DNA from: Membranihabitans marinus
GTDB lineage: Bacteria > Bacteroidota > Bacteroidia > Chitinophagales > Saprospiraceae
NCBI RefSeq assembly: GCF_021729155.1
Contig: NZ_JAJQYA010000008.1
Location: 107,901 to 171,900 of the forward strand
Direction: 5' to 3'
DNA: 64,000 bases
A program made the position numbers and the translations under genes. A model generated the notes under the pieces. The model was given only the letters and a program-made list of their open reading frames with translations. It ran no database searches and was not told the origin of the DNA. Each line of letters begins with the position of its first letter. Positions within the stretch are counted from its first letter, which is position 1. Below, piece after piece: positions 34,601 to 43,344 of the stretch.

Positions 34601-36031
34601 CATCTTCCCTTCCACATTGACCAATGACAAGATTGGAATAAATACAATAATGATAATGAGTTGACCAAAAACAGCCGAGTTCATCATTTTAGATGCCCCT
34701 TGAAAGGTTATAGCATCGATCATTCCCTGACGTTGATTCTTTGGCAAGGCCAATAATTGGCGCCGTTGGTTGGTAATTTTATAGGCGATATATTCAACGA
34801 TAATCACAGCTCCATCGATGATAATACCAAAATCAATAGCACCGAGACTCATTAAATTGGCATCAACACCGAAAATATACATTAATGAAAGGGCAAATAA
34901 CAAACACAATGGAATCACCGATGCGACTACCAATCCCGATCGCAAATTACCTAGAAGTAAGACGACAATAAATATGACAATGAGACAGCCGAGAATGAGA
35001 TTTTCTGCAATAGTATAGGTAGTTTTTCCGATGAGTTCACTGCGCTCCAAAAACGGATTAATCGACACTCCTATTGGCAGGGTAGATTCAATCTGAGCCA
35101 CGCGTTGTTTCACCGCATCCAAGACGGCATTAGAATTGCCATCTTTAATCATCATTATTTGCCCCATGACCTTTTCTCCCTCACCATTACCGGTGATGGC
35201 ACCAAAACGATTGGCATGACCAAATCCCACATGAGCAATATCTTTCACATATACGGGAATTCCATCTTTAGAAGTTACTACTATATCTTGAACATCTTCC
35301 AAGGAGGTAATCAATCCTTCGGCTCGGACAAAATAGGTTTCATTCGTCTTTTCAATATAACTACCCCCCGCTATACTGTTGTTTTTTTCTAGAGCGTCAA
35401 AGACATCAAAAATAGAGACCTTCATAGCCCTTAAGCGTTCGGGATTGACGGCCACTTCATAGGTTTTCAAATATCCTCCCCAGGTATTTACTTCCACAAC
35501 TCCTGGTATACCTGAAAGTTGACGTTTGACTACCCAGTCTTGAATAGACCTAATTTCGGATAGGGAGTACATATCTTTGTGTGCATCATCTACCTCAATG
35601 ACGTATTGATAGATTTCCCCCAATCCCGTGGTGACTGGTCCCATAAAAGGACTCCCAAAACCGGCAGGAATTTTTTCTTCTGCACTCTTTATCTTTTCGG
35701 CAATCAATTGTCTCGGCAGATAAGTACCCATATGGTCTTCGAAGACCACGGTGACTACTGATAGTCCAAACTTAGAGATGGATCTAATTTCTTGAACCCC
35801 TGGCAAATTGGCCATTTCCAACTCCACCGGATAGGTCAAAAACTTTTCGACGTCTTCAGTCGCCAAATTCCTAGAGGTAGTAATGATTTGGACTTGATTA
35901 TTGGTTACATCGGGAACAGCTCCGATGGGAATATGAAACATTGAAAACAATCCAAAACCGGCTATACAGGCGGTAAACAATAATACAATAAGTTTATGAT
36001 GAATACTATATTGTATAATGCGCTCTAACAT
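31697..36031 (-). CDS. CzcA-type heavy-metal RND pump fused to a TolC-like domain
   Basis: 1444 residues, far longer than a plain CusA/CzcA (about 1040). Residues 1-1040 are the RND pump with twelve transmembrane helices and two porter loops. D400-F401-G402 and D406 (AIDFGIIIDGAVI) form the relay motif typical of divalent-cation (Zn/Co/Cd/Ni) exporters rather than the VDAA motif of CusA copper pumps; LITGVRADLAIKVFGEDL also is CzcA-like. Residues 1045-1064 resemble a signal peptide (LLVVLPFLATAQ), and 1066-1444 form a TolC/OMF domain (AVSIALTKNKSLL, RYAVGETNLLEKL). Such fusions are known in Bacteroidota. The regulator box at 36099 lies upstream. Confidence 0.92.
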   Translation of the reverse strand: MLERIIQYSIHHKLIVLLFTACIAGFGLFSMFHIPIGAVPDVTNNQVQIITTSRNLATEDVEKFLTYPVELEMANLPGVQEIRSISKFGLSVVTVVFEDHMGTYLPRQLIAEKIKSAEEKIPAGFGSPFMGPVTTGLGEIYQYVIEVDDAHKDMYSLSEIRSIQDWVVKRQLSGIPGVVEVNTWGGYLKTYEVAVNPERLRAMKVSIFDVFDALEKNNSIAGGSYIEKTNETYFVRAEGLITSLEDVQDIVVTSKDGIPVYVKDIAHVGFGHANRFGAITGNGEGEKVMGQIMMIKDGNSNAVLDAVKQRVAQIESTLPIGVSINPFLERSELIGKTTYTIAENLILGCLIVIFIVVLLLGNLRSGLVVASVIPLCLLFALSLMYIFGVDANLMSLGAIDFGIIIDGAVIIVEYIAYKITNQRRQLLALPKNQRQGMIDAITFQGASKMMNSAVFGQLIIIIVFIPILSLVNVEGKMFRPMALVFCFALVGAMLFCFTYIPVMASIFIKPNNSNKRTISSRLMSFLENKYQPIMSWALRHKVWVLAMAISLLLYTGYLFSTMGGEFVPTLDEGDFVIQPVLKTGTSLSKTIEATTQMENILLEFPEVVQVVSRIGAAEVPTDPMSLEESDVIIKLKPKKEWVSAETKDELADRFKEALSVIAGVDFEFTQPIEMRFNELITGVRADLAIKVFGEDLDLLYRKALEIEKAIQGVEGAADISVEKTAGLPQMTVEYNRQKIAKYGLNIEDLNKIISMGFAGTAAGTVFEGEKQFDLMIRYDEAHRKDIQNIETASISLVNGQSLPLSELATIEYSKGPAKISRDNTKRRIVVGVNVRNRDLESVVKDVQTIINRDIKLPPGYSIDYGGQFENLRTATSRLKLAVPIALVLIFVLLYFAFHSVSEALMIYTAIPLSAIGGVMLLYIRDLPFSISASVGFIALFGIAVLNGIVLIEEFKELKAHGISNINRRILMGTKNRLRPVLLTALAAALGFLPMAVSTLAGAEVQRPLATVVIGGLISATLLTLVVLPILYALLDRDHRDVGTKVKVDLKMLPVILLVVLPFLATAQQDRITVDEAVSIALTKNKSLLASSGKVTQSKQLIERAYDVDKTEFYLHSDENNIAENGRPLRVLGVRQSIKFPTVYGAQKKVEEERVEMSIQQHRLTERALVKEIHQAYYEVVYYRDLLRHYSYLDSLYSQFVKVANKRYAVGETNLLEKLTAETKQREISILRKQNEENVAKSYTHLHQWLQSDTVFRVTEDRLYPLSLLTWSQEDHPGLMVYQSAEKVASASAYLEKQRLRPDLHFSVFMGSNAGENSKIYPGFEVGLSLALWRRGQKAKISAAKTESIILSHEKENFKIHLDAKYRALLSDLKKYNEGIQYYNDEGKNLSLELMSNASSAFQNGEIDFLQYVQLLESAKDVEINYLQNLYNYNSTVLELNYLIN

Positions 36032-36060
36032 TTTTCGATAGTTTATTGAAAATAATAAAC

Positions 36061-36068
36061 CAAATGTA
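36061..36068 (-). promoter_or_regulatory. -7-like box of the RND pump promoter
   Basis: TACATTTG on the minus strand, about 30 nt before the ATG at 36031. Its TTTG lies 36 nt from the tandem TTAAG box at 36099-36118; no -33 TTG is evident, consistent with activation by the response regulator. Confidence 0.55.
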
Positions 36069-36098
36069 GTATCGCTATCTAAACCCAGGCTAAGCCCT

Positions 36099-36118
36099 TT
36101 CTTAAGATCTCCTTAAAA
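36099..36118 (-). promoter_or_regulatory. Response-regulator box upstream of the RND pump (tandem TTAAG)
   Basis: Reads TTAAG-n6-TTAAG on the minus strand, an 11-bp direct repeat typical of OmpR-family sites. It matches the box at 38194-38213 in 18 of 20 positions and overlaps the stop codon of the histidine-kinase gene. Confidence 0.72.
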
Positions 36119-37486
36119 AGCAATGGTAAAAGTAGTTCCGACATGAATGGTGCTGTCAACCTCGATTTCTGCATGGATGGCATCGGCAGCTTTTTGAGCA
36201 ATGGATAGGCCCAGTCCATTGCCCGTAATATTTTTATGATTTAAAGCATCTGATCTGTAAAAATGATTAAACAGTTTATCCAAATCTTCTTTTCTAATCC
36301 CTATACCATTATCTACGACTTTACAAACAACCTTGTCTGCCAATTGGAATAGTTTAATCTGAATTTTACCCTTCTCATTGGAATACTTCACAGCATTGCC
36401 AATAATATTGTCCAAAATCAATTTAGTATAGTATTTTGGCACCTTACATTCACCTGAGATGTTGTTGTCAAAATCAATGCTGAGTTGTTTTTCAGAAATT
36501 GGTTTTTTCTGTCGAGAAAGACTATCATCGATTAAAGTAGGTAAAGAAATCATATAATCATTCGACGTATCGGCTTCTGTATCTAATCTAGCCAACACGA
36601 GGAGTTGCTCTATTATTCCCGTCATTCGATCGATCTCTGATAGGCTAAATCTAATTTTATCTTCATATTCACTTTGCTCCCTCGGTTTGCGAATCAAAAC
36701 CTCTAAGGTTCCCCTCAAAGTAGACAGTGGTGTTCGCAATTCATGGGAAGCATCGGAAGTAAATTGACGTTCTCTTTCCATGGCACTTTCGATCCTCTTT
36801 AACAAACCGTTGATTCCTGACGACAAATCATAAAGCTCATCTTTATTCTCTGGAAGGGGTACCCGCTCGCTTAAGTTATTTTTGGAAATTCTATTCGTCG
36901 TTTGAGTTATTAACCCGACGGGGATTATCCCTCTTCCGGCAATATACCTAGAAATATAGTACAGACCACTTAGCAGGATTAGAAATGAAATAAAAAGTAC
37001 ATATCTGAGGTTCTTCAGAACCATTTTGGACGACTCCAAAGACATAGCGGCCAGGATAAAACCCTTAACCTGTCCATCTTCTTCGATGGGGATTTGCACT
37101 TGTCGTATGGCCCTATCTTTAAGCGTTTCATTAAAATGTCCACCATAATTCTGGGATGGATTAAAACGGAGTACATTTTCTTTTAGGTTGGGAGACTTAT
37201 CCATAAAAACACCATCCTTATTCAAAATTTGAATAAAGACAGGGTTGACCTGTAATTCTCTATGTTCTCGCTCCTCCCATTCTTTTTTATTCCTTATTTT
37301 AACGCTATCGCCAATGATGAGCATCTCCTTTGTATGCTTTTTGGCCTCATAGGACAAGTCGCTATCCAAATTCTTATAAACCGTTCCTTCCACAACAAAA
37401 TAAACGACAGTAAATGCAACGACCATAATGATGGCTGTAGCAATCATATAATGAAGGGCTATTCTATTTTTAAAACTTAGACTCAT
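36113..37486 (-). CDS. Two-component sensor histidine kinase of the metal-efflux locus
   Basis: 457 residues. Two transmembrane helices (about 12-33 and 161-180) enclose a periplasmic sensor of about 125 residues. HAMP follows (181-235). The dimerisation domain has phospho-acceptor H248 in FTSDASHELRTPLSTL. The ATPase domain has N box (LDNIIGNAVKYSNEKG), G1 (VVDNGIGI) and G2 (GNGLGLSIA). It resembles CusS/CzcS-type kinases. It shares a 4-nt ATGA overlap with the regulator gene and precedes the pump, so it probably senses periplasmic metal. No obvious metal-ligand cluster is visible in the sensor. Confidence 0.92.
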   Translation of the reverse strand: MSLSFKNRIALHYMIATAIIMVVAFTVVYFVVEGTVYKNLDSDLSYEAKKHTKEMLIIGDSVKIRNKKEWEEREHRELQVNPVFIQILNKDGVFMDKSPNLKENVLRFNPSQNYGGHFNETLKDRAIRQVQIPIEEDGQVKGFILAAMSLESSKMVLKNLRYVLFISFLILLSGLYYISRYIAGRGIIPVGLITQTTNRISKNNLSERVPLPENKDELYDLSSGINGLLKRIESAMERERQFTSDASHELRTPLSTLRGTLEVLIRKPREQSEYEDKIRFSLSEIDRMTGIIEQLLVLARLDTEADTSNDYMISLPTLIDDSLSRQKKPISEKQLSIDFDNNISGECKVPKYYTKLILDNIIGNAVKYSNEKGKIQIKLFQLADKVVCKVVDNGIGIRKEDLDKLFNHFYRSDALNHKNITGNGLGLSIAQKAADAIHAEIEVDSTIHVGTTFTIAF

Positions 37487-38151
37487 ATTTCCTTAGCGAT
37501 ATATCCCACCCCTCTTACGGTTTGAATATAATTTTCATCATCTCTCAATTTCAATTTATTGCGCAAAGAATTGATATACACATCAATCACCCCGGTATTG
37601 TATTGAAAATGTATGTCCCAAACGCTTTCAATTATACGAGTTCTACGGCAGACTCGCCCCTTGTTTCTAATTAGATATTCTAGCAGTGCAAATTCTTTTT
37701 GGGTAAGATTGACTTCCTCTTCCTCCTTCATCACTTGATGTGTTCCCGTATTGAGGACGATACTCCCCAATTTGAAAATCGAATGCTCTCCTGATTTTGG
37801 ACGCAACTGCACTTTTATCCTCTCCAATAATTCCTCGAAATGAAATGGTTTTTTTATGTAATCGTTGGCACCTGATCGCAAACCAAAAATTGTTTCATCC
37901 ACGGTGTCTTTGGCCGTCAACATGATAACTGGGGTTTCTTTATCTTCTTTTCTTAACTGTCTACAGATTTCGATCCCACTAATTCCGGGAACCATCCAAT
38001 CGAGGAGGAGTAAATCGTAATCCCCAGAGAGCGCTAAATCTAACCCTCTACGCCCTTCTTCTGCAACATCTACCACATAAGATTCCTCTTCCAAACCCTG
38101 TTTGAGAAAATTGTATATTCCTGGCTCATCCTCTACGATAAGAATTCTCAT
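37483..38151 (-). CDS. OmpR-family response regulator of the metal-efflux locus
   Basis: 222 residues. Receiver domain (1-115) with acidic pair E7-D8, phospho-acceptor D51 (LLLLDWMVPG), T in MLTAKDT and K in IKKPF. A winged-helix DNA-binding domain (about 128-222) ends TVRGVGYIAKE. The CopR/CusR/CzcR type is the closest look. Target sites are inferred to be the tandem TTAAG boxes before its own gene (38194-38213) and before the pump gene (36099-36118). Confidence 0.93.
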   Translation of the reverse strand: MRILIVEDEPGIYNFLKQGLEEESYVVDVAEEGRRGLDLALSGDYDLLLLDWMVPGISGIEICRQLRKEDKETPVIMLTAKDTVDETIFGLRSGANDYIKKPFHFEELLERIKVQLRPKSGEHSIFKLGSIVLNTGTHQVMKEEEEVNLTQKEFALLEYLIRNKGRVCRRTRIIESVWDIHFQYNTGVIDVYINSLRNKLKLRDDENYIQTVRGVGYIAKEI

Positions 38152-38193
38152 AGAACAAAAGTTACACTTTTTTATTAAAACCAGATTGTGACA

Positions 38194-38213
38194 TTCTTAA
38201 GATTTGCTTAAAA
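38194..38213 (-). promoter_or_regulatory. Response-regulator box upstream of the regulator gene (tandem TTAAG)
   Basis: TTAAG-n6-TTAAG in the minus-strand direction, 18/20 identical to 36099-36118. In both cases exactly 36 nt separate the box end from the TTTG of a -7-like element, indicating autoregulation together with activation of the pump. Confidence 0.72.
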
Positions 38214-38282
38214 TATGATCCAGCTCTGTTGCCCTAGTCAAGGTAATTTGCCTCATCATATTAAATTATCTCTCCTCTTCAG

Positions 38283-38651
38283 TCAATAAAATATTAAAAC
38301 GGCAAATAAGGCGATGATGGCTGGCAGCGCTTGGGTGTAGAGAATGGATTTACTGACTGTCAATCCTCCATAAAATCCAGCGACAATAACGCAAGACAAG
38401 AAGAATACGATAATATTGGTCGACCATTCAATATCTTGAATACTCAATCCCCAGGTCAAACCCAAGGCCAAAAAACCGTTGTAAAGACCTTGGTTGGCTG
38501 CCATGGCTTTGGTCGGTTTAAACATATCATCGGGCATTGCGCCTTTGAAAGTTTTTTTACCCAGGGTCTCCCAGGCAAACATTTCCAAATACATTATATA
38601 AAAGTGTTCTAAGGCAACGACCGCTACGAGGAAGATGGCTATGATTTGCAT
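38283..38651 (-). CDS. DUF1304 membrane protein
   Basis: 122 residues with four hydrophobic helices. The start IIAIFLVAVVALEHFYIMYLEMFAW, cut as VALEHFYIMYLEMF, and the NQGLYNGFLALGL motif (54-66) define DUF1304. Function unknown. Likely monocistronic, with a promoter at 38710-38738. Confidence 0.9.
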   Translation of the reverse strand: MQIIAIFLVAVVALEHFYIMYLEMFAWETLGKKTFKGAMPDDMFKPTKAMAANQGLYNGFLALGLTWGLSIQDIEWSTNIIVFFLSCVIVAGFYGGLTVSKSILYTQALPAIIALFAVLIFY

Positions 38652-38709
38652 AGGTTAGTTTTATCAATTTATTTACAACATCAGTATAGTCATTCTGATA
38701 GACTACCAC

Positions 38710-38738
38710 CAAATGTAATACAAATAGTTCATACCCAA
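38710..38738 (-). promoter_or_regulatory. Promoter of the DUF1304 gene
   Basis: Minus-strand TTG (38736-38738), 18-nt spacer, TACATTTG (38710-38717), about 60 nt before the ATG at 38651. Confidence 0.45.
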
Positions 38739-38926
38739 TGTAGTTATCTTTCCCTGGATTTCGCAATCTAAAGATTCCTACCCTATTGATTTGGCCAATA
38801 AGTTCAAGGCAAAAGGATTAACTCAAATCCATACCCCATAGTCTATGGAACTATTGATATTTATAGTCAAATAAGTATTTTTTTGAATTCCTCTTACGTC
38901 CATATAATCAAAAATCAAATTGATTA

Positions 38927-39670
38927 TTACTTCGTCATTGCTTTTTGAATTTCATCCTTTAGTGCCTCAAACATGATCATATGACCTTCGGCATTGGGAT
39001 GAAGATAATCGGGCATCAGTTTAGAATTCACCTTTCCTTCCTCTGTATAATAATGTGATCCAATATCGATATAGTGAATTTTTGGATTTATCTCCGGAAA
39101 ATTGGAAATAATGGAATTGGTTTCCTTATTAATATTATCTCGATGATTCGGCTTATTACCATAGGGCAATATCCCCATCAATACAATTTGGGTATTGGGC
39201 AATTTGTCCAAGATAATAGAGCAAATTTTCCAAATACCTTGAGACAATTCCTTGGGCTGAGTAATTTCCAGATAATGATTACCATCGGTATTATTGGTTC
39301 CTATTAAAACTACAGCCACCTTGGGATTGATATTCTCCAAGCTACCATTTTCCAATCTCCAGATTACATTTTCAGTGCGATCACCGGAAATCCCCATATT
39401 GATAGTATGGTATTGATTGAGGTATTGGTCCCATACCTTAGAACGATCATCTTTGTCTAAGGTATGAAAAATAGAATTTCCGACAAGGATCATTTCTGCA
39501 TTGGGATTTAATCTATCCAAAATGGTTTGATGGCGATTTTCCCATCCTTTTCCATCTAATTTCACGGCTTGGGCGGCCAAATTTTTGGAGCTGATAGATA
39601 CGATTTTCTGTTTTGGGCTACATCCAAAGACGAGGATGGCCAGCACGAGGTTAAGTAGTAATTTATTCAT
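38927..39670 (-). CDS. GDSL/SGNH-family esterase, lipoprotein
   Basis: 247 residues with lipoprotein signal (LLNLVLAILVFGC, C17). SGNH blocks are readable: block I in ILVGNSIFHTLD (serine in GNS), block II glycine in MGISGDRTENV, block III in VVLIGTNNTDG (asparagine) and block V in DYLHPNAEGH (Asp-His). The layout is that of the platelet-activating-factor acetylhydrolase-like branch, which often deacetylates sugars. Periplasmic or surface carbohydrate esterase is likely. Confidence 0.88.
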   Translation of the reverse strand: MNKLLLNLVLAILVFGCSPKQKIVSISSKNLAAQAVKLDGKGWENRHQTILDRLNPNAEMILVGNSIFHTLDKDDRSKVWDQYLNQYHTINMGISGDRTENVIWRLENGSLENINPKVAVVLIGTNNTDGNHYLEITQPKELSQGIWKICSIILDKLPNTQIVLMGILPYGNKPNHRDNINKETNSIISNFPEINPKIHYIDIGSHYYTEEGKVNSKLMPDYLHPNAEGHMIMFEALKDEIQKAMTK

Positions 39671-40050
39671 TGGTTAGTTTGTTTCACCAAAGTTAAATTT
39701 ATAATCATTTTCCACAAATTTAGAGATGCCATTTGTTTGATTGATTATTGAAACATCTCCCCGTCTATATTTCACCCTCAATCTATAGCCTCCATACATA
39801 CTATATAATGCGAATTACATTTATTTAAATATAGCCTAACTCAATCGAAGATTAAATACTACATATTATTCATCCTATCCAAATTAGAAGATCAAGACCT
39901 CTAGTAAAACAAGAAAGCAATGCGAAAACTCACTGTTGACCATTGAAGATATTGAAAACAAATAGAGGCTTAGCATTGCCTTTATTTTCTATGATCGATA
40001 AACCAATTATTATCATTCGTTTAATCACCACCGACAGATGATTATTTCAG
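39671..40050. other. Gene-free interval
   Basis: AT-rich, no frame worth calling. A partial MITE-type end (GCGAATTACATTTAT) lies near 39810-39824. No clear terminator for the alcohol dehydrogenase-like gene was found. Confidence 0.5.
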
Positions 40051-41064
40051 TTAAAATTGAATCACTGTTTTTCCAATGGTCTTACCCGATTCTTGCATTT
40101 CATGAGCTTTTTTGAGGTTGTCTACTGTAAACCCTTCCAATGTAGTGGTCAAAGTTGTTTCTATCCTTCCTTCATCCAACAAATCAGCGATTTGATTCAA
40201 TATCTCATGTTGTCTCGCGACATCTTCTGTCAAATACATTGAACGGGTATACATAAATTCCCATGAAAATGTCACACTCTTATCCTTGAGTAAAGACAAA
40301 TTCAATGGTTCACTACTACCAGTAATGGAAACAATATGTCCCTGTGGTTTAATGATATCAGCTATGGCTTCCCAATAAGCATTGATATTTACAAAATCCA
40401 AGACGTAGTTCACTTGACTATGGCCAATTTTCACCAATTCTTCCTTCAAATTATAATGGTTGACCACAAAATCGGCTCCCATAGCCTCACAAAAATTCTG
40501 TGATTCTGGTCTCGATGCCGTTGCAATCACGGTGAGTCCAGCTACTTTTTTAGCGAGCTGTATAGCCAGAGAACCTACTCCCCCTGCTCCAGCCAATATA
40601 AGTACGGTTTTGCCTTTATCGGTTTGAGGATTTACTTTGATTCGATCGAAAAGAGCCTCCCAAGCCGTCAATCCTGTCAATGGAATCGCAGCCGCCTCTG
40701 CTTCAGTCAATTTCTTAGGTTTTCGCCCTACAATGCGCTCATCGACCAATTGGTACTCCGCATTGCTGCCACTGCGAGTAATATCTCCCGCATAATAGAC
40801 CTCATCACCTACTTCAAATTTAGTAACCTTATGACCTACGGCCTCTACCCTTCCTACAGCATCCCATCCAATGATTTTTGGCACCTCCAAAGCCCCATCT
40901 ACAGCTGCATTTTGTCTAACTTTAAAATCTACAGGATTAACCGACACCGCAGATATTTTTACCAAAATATCATATCCTGATGGACTTGGTTTATCCATTT
41001 CAAATTCCATAAAACTATTCTTATCTGATATGGGCAATGATTGTTTAAATCCAATGGCTTTCAT
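40051..41064 (-). CDS. Zinc-type alcohol dehydrogenase / quinone oxidoreductase-like protein (MDR family)
   Basis: 337 residues. GroES-like N-terminal domain with VNPVDFKVR, GWDAVGRVEAVG and GDEVYYAGD; Rossmann domain with LILAGAGGVGSLAIQLAK (153-171) binding NADPH. Catalytic zinc ligands are lacking, as in zeta-crystallin-like quinone reductases and the 'zinc-binding alcohol dehydrogenase family' members that reduce enones. Divergent from an AraC-family regulator 361 nt away, which may control it. Confidence 0.9.
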   Translation of the reverse strand: MKAIGFKQSLPISDKNSFMEFEMDKPSPSGYDILVKISAVSVNPVDFKVRQNAAVDGALEVPKIIGWDAVGRVEAVGHKVTKFEVGDEVYYAGDITRSGSNAEYQLVDERIVGRKPKKLTEAEAAAIPLTGLTAWEALFDRIKVNPQTDKGKTVLILAGAGGVGSLAIQLAKKVAGLTVIATASRPESQNFCEAMGADFVVNHYNLKEELVKIGHSQVNYVLDFVNINAYWEAIADIIKPQGHIVSITGSSEPLNLSLLKDKSVTFSWEFMYTRSMYLTEDVARQHEILNQIADLLDEGRIETTLTTTLEGFTVDNLKKAHEMQESGKTIGKTVIQF

Positions 41065-41256
41065 AATTTATGTTTTTTAATGTTTTATATATTCTAAAAA
41101 ATAACTATACTAATCTTAATTTAACTGAAGGCATAAAAAATCATATCTATAAATCCATTACAACACGATGTTAAATCATCATATGTTGGTTAGTTTAATT
41201 GAGTAAAAAAAGAGATTAGATTAATCGACGCAATGACAACCTTTATCCTATGTTTA

Positions 41257-41276
41257 ATACCAAATACATTTGGTAT
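41257..41276. promoter_or_regulatory. Perfect 9-bp inverted repeat in a divergent intergenic region
   Basis: ATACCAAAT / ATTTGGTAT with a 2-nt centre, between the quinone-reductase-like gene (leftward) and the AraC gene (rightward). Either an operator or two abutting MITE ends, which have nearly the same sequence. The rest of 41065-41425 shows nothing else clear. Confidence 0.45.
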
Positions 41277-41425
41277 CATTCACCTTCTACAAGCAAAGAT
41301 ATTCAGAGAATATAAGCAGAATAATGTACAAAACATGGAAACAAAGGTAGTTTTAAAGGTTTCTTTTATAAACAAATCACATAAAACCCATATTTATTTT
41401 AATTTTACCGTCTAAAATCGGAAAA

Positions 41426-42310
41426 ATGCAAACAATAGAAGCCTATCAACCTTTCGAAATACAAGAAATAGAATTATCTGAATGGAAACAGCGACCAGTT
41501 AAAAATAATTTTTTTGAATTTGTAGTCATCGTTGATGGAGAAGGCAGTCAATGCATTAATTACAATGAATATCCATATCACCAAGGCAGCATGTTTTTGC
41601 TACCTCCACTCAAGTGCCATTCTTTTAACATTGAAAAGCCAACAAAATTTATCTTCCTAAAATTCACCGATGCCTTTTTCAAAACCAATTATCGTGTAGC
41701 CATTGACAGAAACGAATGGTTCAAAGAAGCCTCCTACCTACTATCCAACTACAACCAAATGCCAGGAGACATAATCAAAGACGATGTAGATCGACAACAT
41801 CTCCAACGACTCATTGCTATCATTCTACAGGAATCTAGAAATTATGGATCCCATTCCATCTCCCTAATATCCAGTTTAATGACCAGTGTTTTAGAAATTT
41901 TAATTAGAAACATTAAAAAAGGAAATTTCCAAGAATTGAACCAAAACAATACCGATGAAAGAATCAATAAGATGGTCACTTATATCCATGAACACATTAG
42001 TCAACCCAATCACCTTAAGATCGAACACTTGGCCAAAATATTTTTAATGTCTCCCACCTATGTCAGTGAATATTTCAAAAAACAAATGAAGATTCCTTTA
42101 AGGGAATACATTATTAAATCCAAATTAAAAATGGTAGAAATCCGCCTACTCAATTCCAACTATACCCTTGCTGAAATAGCAGAAGACCTTGGCTTTACTG
42201 ACACCAGTCACCTTTCAAAAACCTTCAAGCGCTATGCAGGTTGCTCCATTCGCGATTTTAAAGCCAAAGGAGAATACGTCTTATTAAAAAAGAGTTCTTG
42301 CACGACATAA
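41426..42310 (+). CDS. AraC-family transcriptional regulator
   Basis: 294 residues. N-terminal cupin-like sensing domain (YHQGSMFLLPPLKCHSFN near 50-67), then a C-terminal AraC DNA-binding domain (about 185-290) with IEHLAKIFLMSPTYVSEYFKKQ, cut as IEHLAKIFLMSPTYVSEYF, and LAEIAEDLGFTDTSHLSKTF for the two helix-turn-helix units. Likely regulates the divergent oxidoreductase gene, a common arrangement. Confidence 0.9.
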   Translation: MQTIEAYQPFEIQEIELSEWKQRPVKNNFFEFVVIVDGEGSQCINYNEYPYHQGSMFLLPPLKCHSFNIEKPTKFIFLKFTDAFFKTNYRVAIDRNEWFKEASYLLSNYNQMPGDIIKDDVDRQHLQRLIAIILQESRNYGSHSISLISSLMTSVLEILIRNIKKGNFQELNQNNTDERINKMVTYIHEHISQPNHLKIEHLAKIFLMSPTYVSEYFKKQMKIPLREYIIKSKLKMVEIRLLNSNYTLAEIAEDLGFTDTSHLSKTFKRYAGCSIRDFKAKGEYVLLKKSSCTT

Positions 42311-42536
42311 ATTAATAAACTACCCACACAAATACAAACCCTATCTTTCTAAAAAACTACGGTATAGATTATTACACACACTTTCTAGAAAAATTTATCA
42401 CGGCTACATCACAGATTGTAAATAAAAATAACTGAGGCAATAGCTCAGAAAATATACCAATTGATGGCAGTACTTGACTGAATTAATCATTCGTGTTCGC
42501 AAATAACAAGCTGTAGAATGATGTCAAACTAAAACA

Positions 42537-43058
42537 CTAGCCATTAATATCTCCATTTATAAAATCAAATCCAAGCTGACTGGCTTCTCTTTCAAACCAA
42601 CGACTGCCATGAAGATTTGACTTTGTCAACGTATCATATAGCACACTGCACACACTGAGAATACCTATGGTAAATAAAAATTTAAAACTCCCTATTCGTT
42701 TTTCTTGAATAAAGTGACCGTATTCGTGGGTAAAATCATACACATTAAATCCACTTGATGCCCAGTATTTATTGATATGTATGACTCCTAAAAATTGAAA
42801 TGCAGTCCCTTTCACAGATTTGGCCGACAACTTAATATCTGGAAAGAATATCAATTGTCCATCATGACCATAATAAGTTACCCCATTGGCTGCTTCCTCC
42901 AAATAACCTCCAGAAATTTCCATTGAAAAATTTGGCCTCTGACTTAAATTCCCCTCATCTTTTTTCCCATATAAAAAAGAAAGATTAAAGGCTGTCCGAT
43001 CTGGTTTAAATATAAATTCCAGAATCCTATATCTATATATGGTGAATATTTTTTTCAC
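42537..43058 (-). CDS. Small HEXXH metalloprotease-like protein
   Basis: 173 residues with a GTG start (43056-43058); no nearby ATG. HEYGH (111-115) is a zinc-protease HEXXH motif in a helix (VYDFTHEYGHFIQE), and glutamates E156/E158 in WFEREASQLGFDF could provide the third ligand, as in gluzincins. A hydrophobic stretch (126-142) follows the motif. The N-terminal half is beta-rich. Substrate unknown; it may be a domain-sized membrane-associated peptidase or a decayed one. Convergent with the AraC gene. Confidence 0.62.
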   Translation of the reverse strand: MKKIFTIYRYRILEFIFKPDRTAFNLSFLYGKKDEGNLSQRPNFSMEISGGYLEEAANGVTYYGHDGQLIFFPDIKLSAKSVKGTAFQFLGVIHINKYWASSGFNVYDFTHEYGHFIQEKRIGSFKFLFTIGILSVCSVLYDTLTKSNLHGSRWFEREASQLGFDFINGDING

Positions 43059-43344
43059 TTCAACTTATTCAATTACACATCCTTTAAACAAGGATATTTT
43101 TACATAATTCAACACAATTACCGCCCTTCATTCTACTCCTATATACAAAATACCACATTTATTTGATTTCATTTCCTAAAAAACACTGAAAATTAATTAA
43201 GAACACATGATTTTAAAATAAAACAACGTGTAAAAATTTATAACTCTAATAAATATTGGCTAAGCGGTAAATATATTTTATATTGAATCACCCAATAATA
43301 ACCGAACAAATACTCAAACAAAGCAACCGAAACCAACAAAGAAC

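Noticed and set aside
42439..42455. Hairpin CTGAG/CTCAG as terminator between convergent genes
   Set aside because: The stem is only 5 bp and no T run follows.
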